This document shows, one piece after another, positions 1 through 11,539 of a DNA stretch of 64,000 bases (within the stretch, counting starts at the first letter, position 1; each line of letters opens with the position of its first letter). Made by a program: the position numbers and the translations under genes. Under the pieces are notes generated by a model. The model was not told the origin of the DNA, made no database searches, and saw nothing but the letters and a program-made list of their open reading frames with translations. This stretch comes from Pseudo-nitzschia pungens (taxonomy: Eukaryota; Bacillariophyta; Bacillariophyceae; Bacillariales; Bacillariaceae). Where the stretch lies: contig CM074758.1 in the NCBI GenBank assembly GCA_037355855.1, forward strand, positions 5,243,001-5,307,000, written 5' to 3'.

Positions 1-425
1 GCCCTTCCAGTAGTAGGATTAGTACCAGATTTACATACCCCAAGTCTTAGCTACAACTAGTACTAGAATAGGGTGCTATAGTAGATTCATCTGAGGACTA
101 GCCTAGAATCAACTGAGGATAGATCAACTACTACAACCACCAGTCACTACAACTAATATTAGAGGGCAGTCACTACAACTAATAGTAGAGGGTGCTTTTA
201 GTAGTTGATTTGTCTACTTCTATTAATATTAGAGGGTGCTATTAGTAGTTGATTTGTCTGGAGAGTAGCCTAGAAACAACTGAGGATAGATTTACTACTT
301 CAACAACCACCAGTCACTACTACTACTATTACTAGTACATGGTGCTATTAGTAGATTCATCTAAGGACTAGCCTAGAATCAACTGAGGATAGATCAACTA
401 CTAAAATTACCAGTCACTACTAAAT
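1..425. repeat. Tandem repeat family 1 (about 100-bp degenerate unit)
   Basis: Imperfect tandem copies of a unit built around 'CTAGAATCAACTGAGGATAG', followed by CTACTAC and CCACCAGTCACTAC tracts and a 'GAGGGTGCTATTAGTAG' segment. The same family returns at 6945-7570 and 27151-28260. No gene is seen in this stretch. Confidence 0.85.
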
Positions 426-983
426 GTACGTTGCATTATATGGTACATTTTACAGTGCATTTTACGTTGAATTGTACGGTGCAATATGGTGCATTTTGAA
501 GTGCATTGTATGGTGCATTATTTTGCATTTTGAAGTGCATTGTGCGGTGCATTATTTTGCATTTTGAAGTGCATTGTACGGTTCATTATTGATACAGGCT
601 TATGTTTAAGATTTAAAATCAAAAGTGATTTCAACTACCGTAGTTACCATAACCTTACCGTAAACTTTACTTGTTCATTTTAATGTACGTTGCATTATAT
701 CATGGTACATTTTACTGTGCATTTTACGTTGAATTATATCGTGCATTTATTGTACGGTGCAATACGGTGCATTTTGAAGTGCATTGTATGGTGCATTATT
801 TTGCATTTTGAAGTGCATTGTACGGTGCATTATTTTGCATTTTGAAGTGCATTGTACGGTTCATTATTGATACAGGCGTATGTATAAGATTTGAAATCAA
901 AAGTGATTTCAACTACCGTAGTTAAGGTTACCACAACCTTACCGTAAACCTTACTTGTTCATTTTAATGTACGTTGCATTATA
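426..983. repeat. Tandem repeat family 2 (TGCATT-rich, about 260-bp unit)
   Basis: Two long units, each starting near 'TTTTAATGTACGTTGCATTA', then many GTGCATT/TGCATTTTGAAG short repeats, then 'GATACAGGCTTATGT' and 'CCTTACCGTAAAC'. A third unit begins just before 989 and is split by the gypsy insertion; its remainder resumes at 6750. Related pieces lie at 28050-28327 and 42130-42200. Confidence 0.8.
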
Positions 984-988
984 TGGTA

Positions 989-1341
989 TGTCGTATATCC
1001 CGAAACTACGACAACAAGAAACAATCTATTTATGTATTAAGAAACAAACCCTGTTTCTATTCAAGTCCTATGACCAAATGACCTATGACCGTGACTCAGG
1101 TTCTTATGACCTTTTTAGTATATATATGACCTTTTTATATATATGGCAATATATATATTGCAAAGCTTCTCTATGTCTGTTTGCTCTTTATCAAGATAAA
1201 CAACACGACGTTGTACGAGAGAACATTCATTTTTATCTTAGTTTCCAAAATCATAACTCTTATCATAATTTCTTATTTTACAAGATTATCAATCACTTTA
1301 TTTTTATATTCGGTCGACCTCTGGTTTCCAGAGATATGACA
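989..1341 (+). repeat. 5' LTR of the gypsy element
   Basis: Begins TGTCGTATATCC and ends GATATGACA; matched by the copy at 6397-6749. It contains a TA-rich stretch (TATATATATG) around 1120-1165 that is a plausible core promoter region. Confidence 0.95.
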
Positions 1342-1780
1342 TTGTAATTACAGTCGATTACACGACCACCATTGTCAATTCTTTGAATTGATTATTTTCC
1401 TTAACCCTCTTTTAATCCGGATATTATTTCAGTGGTATCCTACAACATACCACCCAACAAGGTCTTCTTCAGTACCGCTACTTACTACGTTACACCAATA
1501 CATACCCATACCTTCAACCGGTACGGTACTCAACACCTACCTTCATACCTTCGATCATTCATACCTTCGATCATTCATACTTTGGTCATTCATACCTTCG
1601 GTCATTTATTTTTAAGTTTATTTTTTATACTTAAGCAAACAAGCTTAAGGTTCTCCGACAACACTCGACAACTACTTCCCTTAACTACAAGTTGTCTAAG
1701 GTATCCACCAATACCTTCTCACTTATATATATATATACCAGCACATACCTTCGCATACTTCCAAGTATCAAGCAACTACC
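1342..1780 (+). other. Gypsy 5' leader between LTR and gag-pol
   Basis: Non-coding leader rich in repeated CATACCTTC/TTCGATCATTCATA short motifs. The gag-pol ATG at 1781 sits in an ACCATGA context. Short ORFs here are chance readings. Confidence 0.6.
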
Positions 1781-4700
1781 ATGACTTCTTCAACACCTCT
1801 TCCATTTAAGTTCGACTACGAGATAGATGAACTTGAAAAGGCTGAGTATAAACGTGTGATTACCAATGAGAATGAAACTGAAACAACTAAGGTGAAGGTC
1901 ACCTATATTACTTCAACTTCAACCCTCTTACAGACACTTCACTCTATCCATGAATTCTCTGAAGCACGTTCTTCTCTCAGTTGGACTACAGGTCCCAGGT
2001 TGTACTCCAAGTTCCCAGATATTCTAAGGGACTATTCTGATAAGACCTGGTGGAATACCAACATCCTTGGACATACCCATACTGTTCCTCACTTTGAACA
2101 AGACCTTCGCGCCTTCATTCGGTTCAAGTTCTCCAACAACGATGACGTATACCGTAACCACAAACGATTCCTGTTTCAGATTAAGAAGACAACTTCCATG
2201 AGCGTCTCCAGCTTTGTTTCAATGGTTTCATATCACAACAATGTTATCCTTCCCTTGTTGCCTGGCGCTCCAGTTGCTGCTGCTGATGCAATCATCCCTC
2301 CAGAAGATTTCAAAGATCTTATCTACGACTCCATGCCTTCTGATTGGAGAGACTCATATGAAGACATCCATTCTCCACACGATGATACCCTTGCTGAGAT
2401 TATTACCAAAATGGAACGTTACTGTACCAAAGCCAATCGTAAAAACAACAACAAAAACACCAACAACAACAGTAACAATTCCAATTCCAACAAGTCCTCC
2501 AACAGACAAACTGGTAGAAACCGTAACAACAACAACCGTCGTTCCAATAACACTAACAACAACCGTCGTTCAAACAACAACAACAACAACAATTCTTCTC
2601 AGAATTCCAACTCCAACTCCAATACTGGCAATCGCATCAAAGACACTGATCCCTGTCCCATCCATCCTGGTTCCAATCATGATTGGGGACACTGTTTCAA
2701 GAATGTTGACAACCCTAATTCCAAGCGTCGTGGTTCTTCCAACAGGAACCAATCTTCAGCTGATGCAAACGTCAACACTCCAACAACGAGTTCAAATAAC
2801 TCTCACAACTCACGTTGCTCTTCTGTCAGCAATCCTTCCAACCTTCCTGGTGATGGCAATGTCTGCACCTTCATTGAATCACCACCTGTCTCTGAAGATA
2901 TCTGGGTAGATCTCTTTCATGTCAACGCTGAAATTGATCCTGCTTATTATAATGAAGATCTTCAAAGATTTCCCACTACTGAAACATGCATCAAGACTGT
3001 ACCTCTTGCTGAAGTGTTCAACGCCTCAGCTGATCCTTATGATCCTTCCATTGTATTATCTCCAAGTCCACCGGATCCAAATCCTGCACCATTTGAACCA
3101 CTCATCTCCAAACCTTCAACCGATTTGGCTCCAACTACATTGACTACATGCAAATCCATCAATGATACTCCCGGCAAGTTTTATTTCAAAACCCTCTTCG
3201 ACAGTGGCTCCACCTTTGAATTGATCTCCAAGAATCAAATTCCAAAGAATATTCCCATCCATGCCCTCAAATCTGAGATTGGATTAGACACTCCCAATGG
3301 CAAGTTCAAATGTGTTGAATATGTTGTGCTTACTGACATTATGTTTCCAGAACTCTCTTATTCCAGAAGAGTTAAAAGCTTGACTTGCTTTGTGGTTAAC
3401 AACATGTATTATGATTTGATCATCGGGCGTGTCACAATGCGGAAGCTTGCCATCAAAATGGACTTTGAAACCTGCCTCATTTCCTGGTTTGACAAGCAAA
3501 TGGCGTTTCATCCCAGATGCTACTTCACTGATCAAACCTTGGTCCGAAAGATTATCAGCAATGAACCCTACTCCATTGCTGAAGCCTACATCGCGCAAAC
3601 CTCTCAATCCTACGTTGATAGTGCAACCAAATATGAGAAAACTGATTTGCAAGAACTGGTTTCCAACCAAACCCATCTTTCCAGTGACCAACAATCCCAG
3701 TTGCTTCAGATTCTCTCCAAACACCATCCTCTGTTTGAAGGTCTCTCTCATAGAGAACTTGGAATTTTCCCCCACAAGGAATTCCACATTGAACTCCAAC
3801 CGGGTGCAAAACCATATCATATCAAGCAGCCCTACAGTATCCCTATCCATCAACAAGACGCTGTTAAAACTGAACTCCTTCGCCAAGTGAAACTTGGAAT
3901 TCTTGAAAGATGTTATGCAACTGAATGGGGTATGCCAACTTTTGTTGTCCCCAAGCCGGATGGCTCCTGCAGAATCATTTCTGATTTTCGTGAACTTAAC
4001 AAAGTCACCAAGAAACTCCACTATCCTTTGCCCAAGATCCAAGATATCTTCCATCGCCGCCGTGGGTTCAAATACGTCACCCTTATTGATGTCAGCATGC
4101 AATTCCATACCTTCAAATTGGATGAGCCTTCCACTTGGCTCTGTGTGCTTGTCACTCCTTTTGGCAAATTCAGATTGTTGAGACTTCCAATGGGCTTCCT
4201 CAACTCTCCAAGCTGGGCGCAAGGCTGTATGGAATCCCTTTTTATCAACCTCAACAGTGTTGAAGTCTATATTGATGACATTGGTATCTTCTCCAGCGAC
4301 TTTCAATCCCACTGCACAACTGTCTCCACTGTTTTGTCCATCCTACAAGCCAACAACTTTTCTGTTAAACCTGCCAAATGCCATTGGTTCCAACAACGAG
4401 CACCATGGCTTGGTCACATCATCACCACCACTGGTATCCTTCCAAACCCTAAAAAGATTGAACCAATCCTGAAGCTTGCTTTCCCTGCAACTATCACTGA
4501 CCTTCGATCCTTCATTGGCATGATTAATTTCTATCGGGCTCATTGGCGCAAGCGCGCTGAGATTTTGGCTCCTCTCACTGCCCTCTCTGGAAAGGCCCGT
4601 GGACCGGTCAAGCCAACTCCTGAATTGCTTGCTGCCTTCAAAGCTGCCAAAACCATGATTGCTGAGGAAATTCTCCTCACATATCCTGATCCTAATCTCC

Positions 4701-6352
4701 CTTATCATGTCTACACTGATGCCTCCGATTATCAACTTGGTGCTGTGATTATTCAAAATGGTAAAATTGTTGCATGCTTCTCCAGGAAACTCACTTCCAC
4801 TCAACTCAAATATCCAACCATTGACAAAGAAATGCTTTGCATTGTGGAAGTCTTCAAAGAATACCGGACTATTCTTTGGGGTGCAATTATTTTTGTTTAC
4901 ACTGACCATGAAAACCTCACTCGTCAAAATCTCAATTCCAACAGAATTATGACCTGGCGCATGCTCCTTGAAGACTTCAGTCCTGTTTTCAAGTTCATCC
5001 AAGGCAAAGATAACATCCTTGCTGATGCCCTCTCGCGCCTTCCCTTGGAGGAGGAGCAGGGTTTGCCTTCTGTTTCTCCTTCCCAAGATTCCAAAGATTC
5101 CAAAGATCCAAACATTCAGCCAATCTCCAAGGTTGACACTTCTGATCTTTCCATTGCTGATCTTTTTATCAATTACCCTGCAGATCTTCCTGCATATCCT
5201 CTTCGTTTTGAGGATCTTGCTAAAGCCCAAGCAGCAGATCCAACCATTCAAAACACCAAGCATTATTCCACCAAAGATTTCGCTGGCACTGAACTCAAGG
5301 TCTACACCAAAAACAACCAAACCAAGATTGTTCTTCCCGAATCCCTTGTTCAAAACACCATCAATTGGTATCACCATGTTCTTGGTCATGCAGGCACAGA
5401 ACGTTTGACCAGAACCATCTCCATGCTTATTTATTCTCCGGGTCTTAAGGATGCTGTTGCAGCATACTGTAAAACCTGTGATTCCTGTCAACGCCACAAG
5501 AATGCCCACATCTCTTATGGACATCTTGCAACTCGCGAAGAACTCTCCATTCCATGGGAAACTATTGCAATCGACACTATTGGACCCTGGAACATCAATA
5601 TTCCAAATATTGGGAATGTTGAATTCAATGGTTTCACCATTATGGATATGTGCACTAACCTCCTTGAAATCAAACGTGCTCCACAGATGAATCCCTCAGG
5701 TAAAATGTCCATCTATGCATTAAACGATGCATGGCTTTCTCGCTATCCAAAACCCAGCAGATGCATTTTTGATCAAGGTTCTGAATACCTCAATGTTGAT
5801 TTTCAATCTCACCTTATTAACCTTGACATCAAGCCTGTTCCAACCACAGTCAAAAATCCTCAAGCCAATGCTGTTTTGGAACGTGTGCATGATACTATGA
5901 AATCTGCCATGCGCACTGAACTTCATGCTAATCCTCCTCAGGATTTGCAACAAGCTATTGACCTCATTGACAATGTTTTTGCCTCTGCTCAATTTGCTGT
6001 CAGATGCACTGTGCATAAAACATTTGGTGTTTCACCTGGAGCTATTGCCTTCCATCGTGATATGTTCCTTCCAATTCCTATCATCACTGATATCAAACTC
6101 CTCAGATCCAAACGCCAATCTGTTATTGATCAGAATGCGCTCAGAGAAAACAAGCGTTGTAAACACCATGACTACAACATTGGTGATCAGATCATGATCT
6201 TCAACTACAAGACTGATGCGCTTGGTTCCAGAGCAATTGGCCCATTTACCATCACTCAAGTCCACACCAATGGTACTGTATCTTTCCTTCGCAATGAGCA
6301 TATCATTGAACGGATTAATCTCAGACGTATCAAGCCTTATCATTCCCCATGA
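1781..6352 (+). CDS. Gypsy Gag-Pol polyprotein (1523 aa, single ORF)
   Basis: This ORF encodes the whole replication machinery of a Ty3/gypsy element. An N-terminal Gag region is followed by an asparagine-rich linker (about residues 218-283) and a C/H cluster, C292-H295-H300-C305, which looks like a variant zinc knuckle. The aspartic protease has D474-S-G. Reverse transcriptase carries YIDD at 830-833, RNase H has its first Asp at 980 (YTDAS), and integrase has the HH-CC finger starting at H1198 and a D1265, D1331, E1367 triad with D,D-35-E spacing. The C-terminal residues form a short SH3/chromo-like tail. Gag and Pol are fused in one frame with no stop or shift. All visible catalytic residues are present, so the copy may be active. 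Assignment to gypsy rests on the RT-RH-IN order. Confidence 0.96.
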   Translation: MTSSTPLPFKFDYEIDELEKAEYKRVITNENETETTKVKVTYITSTSTLLQTLHSIHEFSEARSSLSWTTGPRLYSKFPDILRDYSDKTWWNTNILGHTHTVPHFEQDLRAFIRFKFSNNDDVYRNHKRFLFQIKKTTSMSVSSFVSMVSYHNNVILPLLPGAPVAAADAIIPPEDFKDLIYDSMPSDWRDSYEDIHSPHDDTLAEIITKMERYCTKANRKNNNKNTNNNSNNSNSNKSSNRQTGRNRNNNNRRSNNTNNNRRSNNNNNNNSSQNSNSNSNTGNRIKDTDPCPIHPGSNHDWGHCFKNVDNPNSKRRGSSNRNQSSADANVNTPTTSSNNSHNSRCSSVSNPSNLPGDGNVCTFIESPPVSEDIWVDLFHVNAEIDPAYYNEDLQRFPTTETCIKTVPLAEVFNASADPYDPSIVLSPSPPDPNPAPFEPLISKPSTDLAPTTLTTCKSINDTPGKFYFKTLFDSGSTFELISKNQIPKNIPIHALKSEIGLDTPNGKFKCVEYVVLTDIMFPELSYSRRVKSLTCFVVNNMYYDLIIGRVTMRKLAIKMDFETCLISWFDKQMAFHPRCYFTDQTLVRKIISNEPYSIAEAYIAQTSQSYVDSATKYEKTDLQELVSNQTHLSSDQQSQLLQILSKHHPLFEGLSHRELGIFPHKEFHIELQPGAKPYHIKQPYSIPIHQQDAVKTELLRQVKLGILERCYATEWGMPTFVVPKPDGSCRIISDFRELNKVTKKLHYPLPKIQDIFHRRRGFKYVTLIDVSMQFHTFKLDEPSTWLCVLVTPFGKFRLLRLPMGFLNSPSWAQGCMESLFINLNSVEVYIDDIGIFSSDFQSHCTTVSTVLSILQANNFSVKPAKCHWFQQRAPWLGHIITTTGILPNPKKIEPILKLAFPATITDLRSFIGMINFYRAHWRKRAEILAPLTALSGKARGPVKPTPELLAAFKAAKTMIAEEILLTYPDPNLPYHVYTDASDYQLGAVIIQNGKIVACFSRKLTSTQLKYPTIDKEMLCIVEVFKEYRTILWGAIIFVYTDHENLTRQNLNSNRIMTWRMLLEDFSPVFKFIQGKDNILADALSRLPLEEEQGLPSVSPSQDSKDSKDPNIQPISKVDTSDLSIADLFINYPADLPAYPLRFEDLAKAQAADPTIQNTKHYSTKDFAGTELKVYTKNNQTKIVLPESLVQNTINWYHHVLGHAGTERLTRTISMLIYSPGLKDAVAAYCKTCDSCQRHKNAHISYGHLATREELSIPWETIAIDTIGPWNINIPNIGNVEFNGFTIMDMCTNLLEIKRAPQMNPSGKMSIYALNDAWLSRYPKPSRCIFDQGSEYLNVDFQSHLINLDIKPVPTTVKNPQANAVLERVHDTMKSAMRTELHANPPQDLQQAIDLIDNVFASAQFAVRCTVHKTFGVSPGAIAFHRDMFLPIPIITDIKLLRSKRQSVIDQNALRENKRCKHHDYNIGDQIMIFNYKTDALGSRAIGPFTITQVHTNGTVSFLRNEHIIERINLRRIKPYHSP

Positions 6353-6396
6353 GATCTTTCCAAGTTCAACAAGATCTATCCCGAGAAGAAAGATAA

Positions 6397-6749
6397 TGTC
6401 GTATATCCCAAAACTACGACAACAAGAAACAATCTATTTATGTATTAAGAAACAAACCCTGTTTCTATTCAAGTCCTATGACCAAATGACCTATGACCGT
6501 GACTCAGGTTCTTATGACCTTTTTATATATATGACCTTTTTATATATATGGCAATATATATGATATTGCAAAGCTTCTCTATGTCTGTTTGCTCTTTATC
6601 AAGATAAACAACACGACGTTGTACGAGAGAACATTCATTTTTATCTTAGTTTCCAAAATCATAACTCTTATCATAATTTCTTATTTTACAAGATTATCAA
6701 TCACTTTATTTTTATATTCGGTCGACCTCTGGTTTCCAGAGATATGACA
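6397..6749 (+). repeat. 3' LTR of the gypsy element
   Basis: Direct copy of 989-1341 and the same length. It follows the purine-rich tract and ends at the TGGTA target duplication. Confidence 0.95.
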
Positions 6750-6754
6750 TGGTA

Positions 6755-7572
6755 CGAAGTACATTTTACTGTGCATTTTACGTTGAATTATATCGTGCAT
6801 TTATTGTACGGTGCAATACGGTGCATTTTGAAGTGCATTGTATGGTAAGAGCTACGTTCTAAAAATGTTAAATCAATTCGAAATTTTTACAACTCCACTT
6901 GTTAAGCGCTTCAAACAAAAATAAATAACGTTTAAATATAAAAGTAGTAGTAGTAGTTAATTCGTCTCGGGACTAGCCTAGAATCAATTGAGGAAAGACC
7001 CTCTACTGCAAGAACTACCAGCAGTTACTACTACTACTACTACTACTAGGAGTGGGTGGTATTAGTAGATTCATCTGAGGACTGATGGAGAATAAAGTGA
7101 TGATAGATCATCTAGTACTACAGGGGGAACTATGAGTTACTACTACTATTAGTACTACAAATACTAGTAATAGAGGAGGTGGTATTACTAGTAGTAGTTG
7201 ATTTGCCTGGGGAATAGCCTAGAATCAACTGAGGACAGATCATCTACTACACCCACAAGTTACTACTACTACTAGGAGTGGGTGGTATTAGTAGATTCAT
7301 CTGAGGACTGATGGAGAATCAACTGATGATAGATCATCTACTAGTACTACAAGAACCACCAATTACTACTATTACAAATTCTAGTAGTAGAAGGTGGTGG
7401 TATTAGTAGTAGTTGATTCGTCTGGGAAATAGCCTAGAATCAACTGAGGATAGATCATTTCCTACTACTAGTAGAACTACCAGTCACTACTACTACTTAG
7501 ATTCGACTGGGGACTAGCATAGAATCAACTGAGGAGAGATTATTGACTACAACCACAAGTTACTGCTATTAC
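6755..7572. repeat. Tandem repeat families 2 then 1
   Basis: The rest of the split TGCATT unit runs to about 6845. A short piece 'AAGAGCTACGTTCTAAAAAT' (6847-6900) recurs at 42557. From about 6945 the CTAGAATCAACTGAGGATAG tandem family continues to 7572. No gene is seen. Confidence 0.8.
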
Positions 7573-8201
7573 TACGTCTGATAACTGATTTTAGACGTGG
7601 GTCAAAAATTTTCGTGCCGGGTCCTTTTGGGGTCAAATATTTGACCAAAGGATTGTCCCCCGGCTTCATTTTTTGCTGCTGCACCTATTTCTCCAGTCAC
7701 GACGAGACGCAAGTACAACATATAACCTACCACTGATAGATCTGTATTCCCCGAATACAGCTGTATCCACTTCCTGTATCCACCAGGCAAATATACCACT
7801 GTTCCTTTGCCCTGATACACCTTTCTCGGATTTATCCACACCACAGCACGAACGTTGTTTTCGAACGACAACAACGGCGTTTTTCGAACGACAACAACGG
7901 CGTTTTTCGAACAACAACAATTCAACGCTCAGCAACTGCTGTTTTAACGGTGTTTTCGAATGACAACGGCGCTTTTTAACAACAACGGTGTTTTAAAGGT
8001 GTCTTTCAAGCGACAACGGTGCTTTTCGAACAACAACGGCGTTTCGAACAACAACGGCGCTTTCGAACGACACACAACGCTCAGCAATATATAACCTCCA
8101 CTGAGTTCTCGAATACAGCTGCAATAACATCTGTATCTTCCCCCGGCATATAAACTCCCTGTTTCTGGATCTTATCCCTTCGAATTTCAGACAATTCCTT
8201 T

Positions 8202-9813
8202 ATGCCTCGTCGACGCACCCGACAAAGCGCTCCCTTTCCCCCATCCTACCAAGATCAATACAGAGACCTCCGGTCTATTATCACTGCATCCCATTCTCTT
8301 TTTGATCGCCCAATGGCCTCCTTCCACTCTCAGGACCTCTAAAAGCGAAGACCAAATCAAGTTTGAACAATGGAGCAAACGATCCCATGACGTCACTGTT
8401 TTCAATGTTTATAAAAATGACGCCCGTTTTGAAACCTGGGTCACTGGATTTCGTGCCCAGCTGGCTGAATATGATATTGATGTCGACACCTTCCTTGACC
8501 CTGACTGGGACCATTCCAATCTTACCCCATTTGGAAAGAAATTGTTCGACAAGCAATGCAAATTCTTTTGGGTCCTCTTACTTTGGGTCTTCCGCTCTGA
8601 CCTTTCCTACACCTGTGTCCAGAGTCACACCAGCACATGCGATGGCAGAGCTGCCTACTTTGAGTTCCTCAACCTCCGAGAATCCACACACACTCATGAA
8701 TTTGATGTGGCTGGACAATCACAGCTCCTTCAACGCCTCAACCTCGCCGACTGGAAGGACTCCACTGTCCGTTTCTTTACTAAATGGTTTGAAATCTACA
8801 ACAATCTCTGCCAGATGACTGCTCCTGCTCTCCCAATGAAATATCACATGCTTCGTTCCACTCTTCTCCATGCTGTCGCTTCTAATGCTAGCCTCAGTGA
8901 CCAATTTTCTAAGATTCCGATGCCTTCTGCACATGCCTCTGATTCCGTTGAAGTTAAACACATTCTTCAACTCAAGACCACGCTACTTGCCGAAGCCACT
9001 CGATTGGATGCACGTGCTGTTCTCACATTACCCAAATCAAGAGCTGATATGAACTTCCAGGCCAATTTTCACAGTGCCTTCCCTTATCTTGACTCCTCTG
9101 CATTCACCGATGACTTTGTCAATGACGTTCACACCTACGCTGCGTTCCGTGCTAGTTCCACATCTGATAGCTCTGTTGACCCTTTGGCCTTGTCCCATCG
9201 GCTTCCCCATGCCATATGGTCTACCTTGAGCCCTGTTGCTAAGCAACTCTGGACTCAATTTCCATTTGCTGACCGCCAAACGCTTGTTCTCAACCTGAAC
9301 CCCAACAAATTTCATGAGCCTCAACCCAGTCCCACGCCTGGTTCTGGCCAACCTGTTGGACGTCAAGCATACTTCCATTCCACCCATGCTTCCCCTGAAC
9401 AAACTAGTCCTGATCCCTTTTCCAGTGCTCCTCCTGATGACTTGTCACCTGATCCTGGTACGGACGCCTCCGATGCTCTGGTTACCCAATGGATTGCCCG
9501 GCAGCACGGTTCCCAACCCACCGGCTCATACCAACAACTTGCCAAGCAGGGCTCTCTATATACACACCCAACACGTTCTTCCACCATCGGGAAATCACCT
9601 TCCAAATCCAAGCTTCCCCTCGCCTCTTCCATGTCACCTGGCCATCCAGCTCGGCTCCTTGCTGACAACCCCAAGGCCCCTACCAAACTCGTTGCCCGCA
9701 TGGCTGATGGCTCTCAATCTGTTGTTGCCCACTTCGATGATCCTATCGCTGGCCAGTCTGTTACTCATCTTCTCCAAACCCACACCAGTCCTCACAACTG
9801 GTCACTCTGCTAA
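8202..9813 (+). pseudogene. Broken gag of the gag-only element (copy 1)
   Basis: The reading starts at ATG 8202 (MPRRRTRQ...) and stops at about 8340 after a deletion that joins codon ~38 to sequence equivalent to codon ~219 of the intact copy at 23486. The long open frame from 8302 to 9813 is out of frame with that start and has no ATG at its head. Downstream of the deletion the protein matches the intact Gag-like protein along its length, from about SEDQIKFEQWSK to the C-terminus HTSPHNWS. It is a decayed copy: a deletion plus frame shift, not a functional gene. Confidence 0.85.
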
Positions 9814-10189
9814 CGTGCTTCCATTTCTGTCTCCTTCTTGTCCTCTGCCTCATTCCCTTTCGTCATCTGGGGCGTTCTCTTCAGAGATGCCATTGGCAAT
9901 ATGCAGAGTCCCAACAACATCCGCTCATACAGATCCCACACCAAACATGGGGCGCATCTTCCAGCTGATATCGCCCAACAACAGGGCGCATCTTCAGGCT
10001 CTGTGCCATCACTCATCCACATGGGGCGCATCTCACCTGCGCTATTGCCCATCCCTTTACTCAACGTGGGGCGCAACCTATGCGCTATTGCCCATACTTG
10101 CTTTCATTTATTTCCGTCTGTGTCACAGCTCCAACATGTCCATGACAACGAAGAAAGATTCTCTTGCTTCCCTGATCATAGATGGGGCG

Positions 10190-10615
10190 TATTAAATTGT
10201 AACCGTGACACGATCCACTCCATATGCGCACCATGCGCAAAATAGTTTTCTACAGGGTTTCCAGTACTGCTTATAAACAAGCAGCAAACACAACAAGACA
10301 GCAACATCGATTCCCCGACAAGATTGCTGTCATCACTTCTTTAGTTTAACTCTGATTTGAATACCTTGATACCTACATCCTGCTCCCTGAGCAACTCCCT
10401 GTAGAACTACAAACCTAGGATCTAACTGACTGTGCCAAGTGGTAGTTAGAATAGATCCGGCCAACTGTCTTCCCCTTTGGTCGTAGTGGTGAATCCGAGA
10501 CTATCGACAGAACAGACCGGCACCTCAACCGGTTTGCATGCCCTTGCCATTACAACCAGCAATATCTCCAAGCTTGCTCCTTATTCCCTGAGCTAAATTC
10601 AGCTACATTTTAACA
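10190..10615 (+). repeat. 3' LTR of gag-only element copy 1
   Basis: Matches the LTRs at 11121, 22460 and 25996 over its whole length. It begins TATTAAATTG (mutated from TGTTAAATTG) and ends CATTTTAACA. It is preceded by the purine block GATGGGGCG. Confidence 0.9.
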
Positions 10616-10619
10616 TTTA

Positions 10620-10880
10620 CAGCCTATGCCAATTATTTTTAGAGGCAACGCCCATAAATTTTCGAGGCAACGCTCATAAATTTTCGAGGCAACGCCCATC
10701 AATTTTCGAGGCAATGCTCATAAATTTTTGAGGCAACGCCCATAAATTTTCGAGGCAAGCCCCATTACTTTTCGAGGCAACGCCCATAAATTTTCGAGGC
10801 AACGCCCATCATTTCTAGAGGCAACGCCCATAAATTTTCGAGGCAACGCCCATCGTTTCTAGAGGCAACGCCCATTATCA
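10620..10880. repeat. 22-bp tandem repeat
   Basis: About a dozen imperfect copies of a 22-bp unit, TTTTCGAGGCAACGCCCATA plus two bases, with variants TTTCTAGAGGCAACG. No coding content. Confidence 0.85.
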
Positions 10881-10954
10881 CATGATAATAATGTTACACT
10901 ATTATTGATGTTACGAACCACTAGTATTCTGACTAATACCAAATACTGTATTGG

Positions 10955-11120
10955 TACAAAATGGATTTCAGTTGCCGTTGTATTGAACTAAAGTTGCCGT
11001 CGCATCCTATTTCAGTTCCCCGTCGCATTGTATTATCCTATTTCAATTGCTGTTGGATTGTATTGCCGTTGGATTGTATTGCCATCGTATTGCCGTCGCA
11101 TCCTATTTCAGTTCCCTGTC
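10955..11120. repeat. CAGTTSCCGTC minisatellite (first block)
   Basis: Short units of the type 'CAGTTGCCGTCGCATTGTAT' with Y/R variants. The array continues after the inserted LTR element at 12949. The same family appears at 12949-13394, 17216-17460, 50560-51141 and 51800-52350. Confidence 0.8.
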
Positions 11121-11539
11121 TGTTAAATTGTAACCTTGACACGATTCATCCCATACGCGCACCATGCGCAAAATAGTTTTCTACAGGGTTTACAGTACTG
11201 CTTTTAAACAAGCAGCAAACACAACAAGACAGCGACATCGATTCCCTGACAAGATTGATGTCTTCACTCCTTTAGTTTAACTCCGATTCGAATACCTTGA
11301 TACTTACATCTTGCTGCTTCAGCAGCTCCCTGTAGAACTACAAACCTAGGATCTAACTGACTGTGCCAAGTGGTAGTTAGAATAGATCCGGCCAACTGTC
11401 TTCCCCTTTGGTCGTAGTGGTGATCTGAGACTATCGATAGAACAGACCGGCACCTCAACCGGTTTGCATGCCTTTGCCATTACAACCATCTCCAAGCTTG
11501 CTCCTTATCCCCTGAGCTGAGTTCAACTACATTTTAACA
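11121..11539 (+). repeat. 5' LTR of gag-only element copy 2
   Basis: 419 bp, TGTTAAATTG...ATTTTAACA, homologous along its length to the LTRs at 22460 and 25996. Confidence 0.93.

Larger units (their letters stand above)
989..6749 (+). mobile_element. Complete Ty3/gypsy LTR retrotransposon
   Basis: Two 353-bp direct repeats that begin TG and end CA bound a single gag-pol ORF. The element is flanked by a perfect 5-bp target duplication TGGTA (984-988 and 6750-6754). The LTRs differ only by a few substitutions and 2-3-bp indels in an AT-rich patch, which indicates a recent insertion. A purine-rich tract (GAGAAGAAAGATAA) ends at the 3' LTR and would serve as the polypurine tract. The bases after the 5' LTR (TTGTAATTACAG) do not start with the common TGG, so the primer tRNA is not identified. 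The insertion split a TGCATT-rich tandem repeat. Confidence 0.96.
7672..10615 (+). mobile_element. 5'-truncated copy of the gag-only LTR element
   Basis: Sequence from about 7672 (CTGCTGCACCTATTTCTCC) matches the internal leader of the sister copy from about 11787. The left LTR and first part of the leader are missing, and the break joins directly to the DNA transposon end. The leader carries CGAACGACAACAACGGCG repeats (7850-8075), then a broken gag, then polypurine modules, then a 426-bp 3' LTR (10190-10615) whose first base pair reads TA instead of TG. Confidence 0.85.

Noticed and set aside
955..1347. 130-codon ORF over the gypsy 5' LTR
   Set aside because: Covers LTR sequence and spans the insertion border; not a gene.
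3284..4312. 342-codon antisense ORF inside the gypsy gag-pol
   Set aside because: It lies wholly within the sense coding region, has no recognisable motif and results from the codon pattern of the opposite strand.
4343..5524. 393-codon antisense ORF in gypsy pol
   Set aside because: Shadow of the RT/RNase H/integrase frame; no independent evidence.
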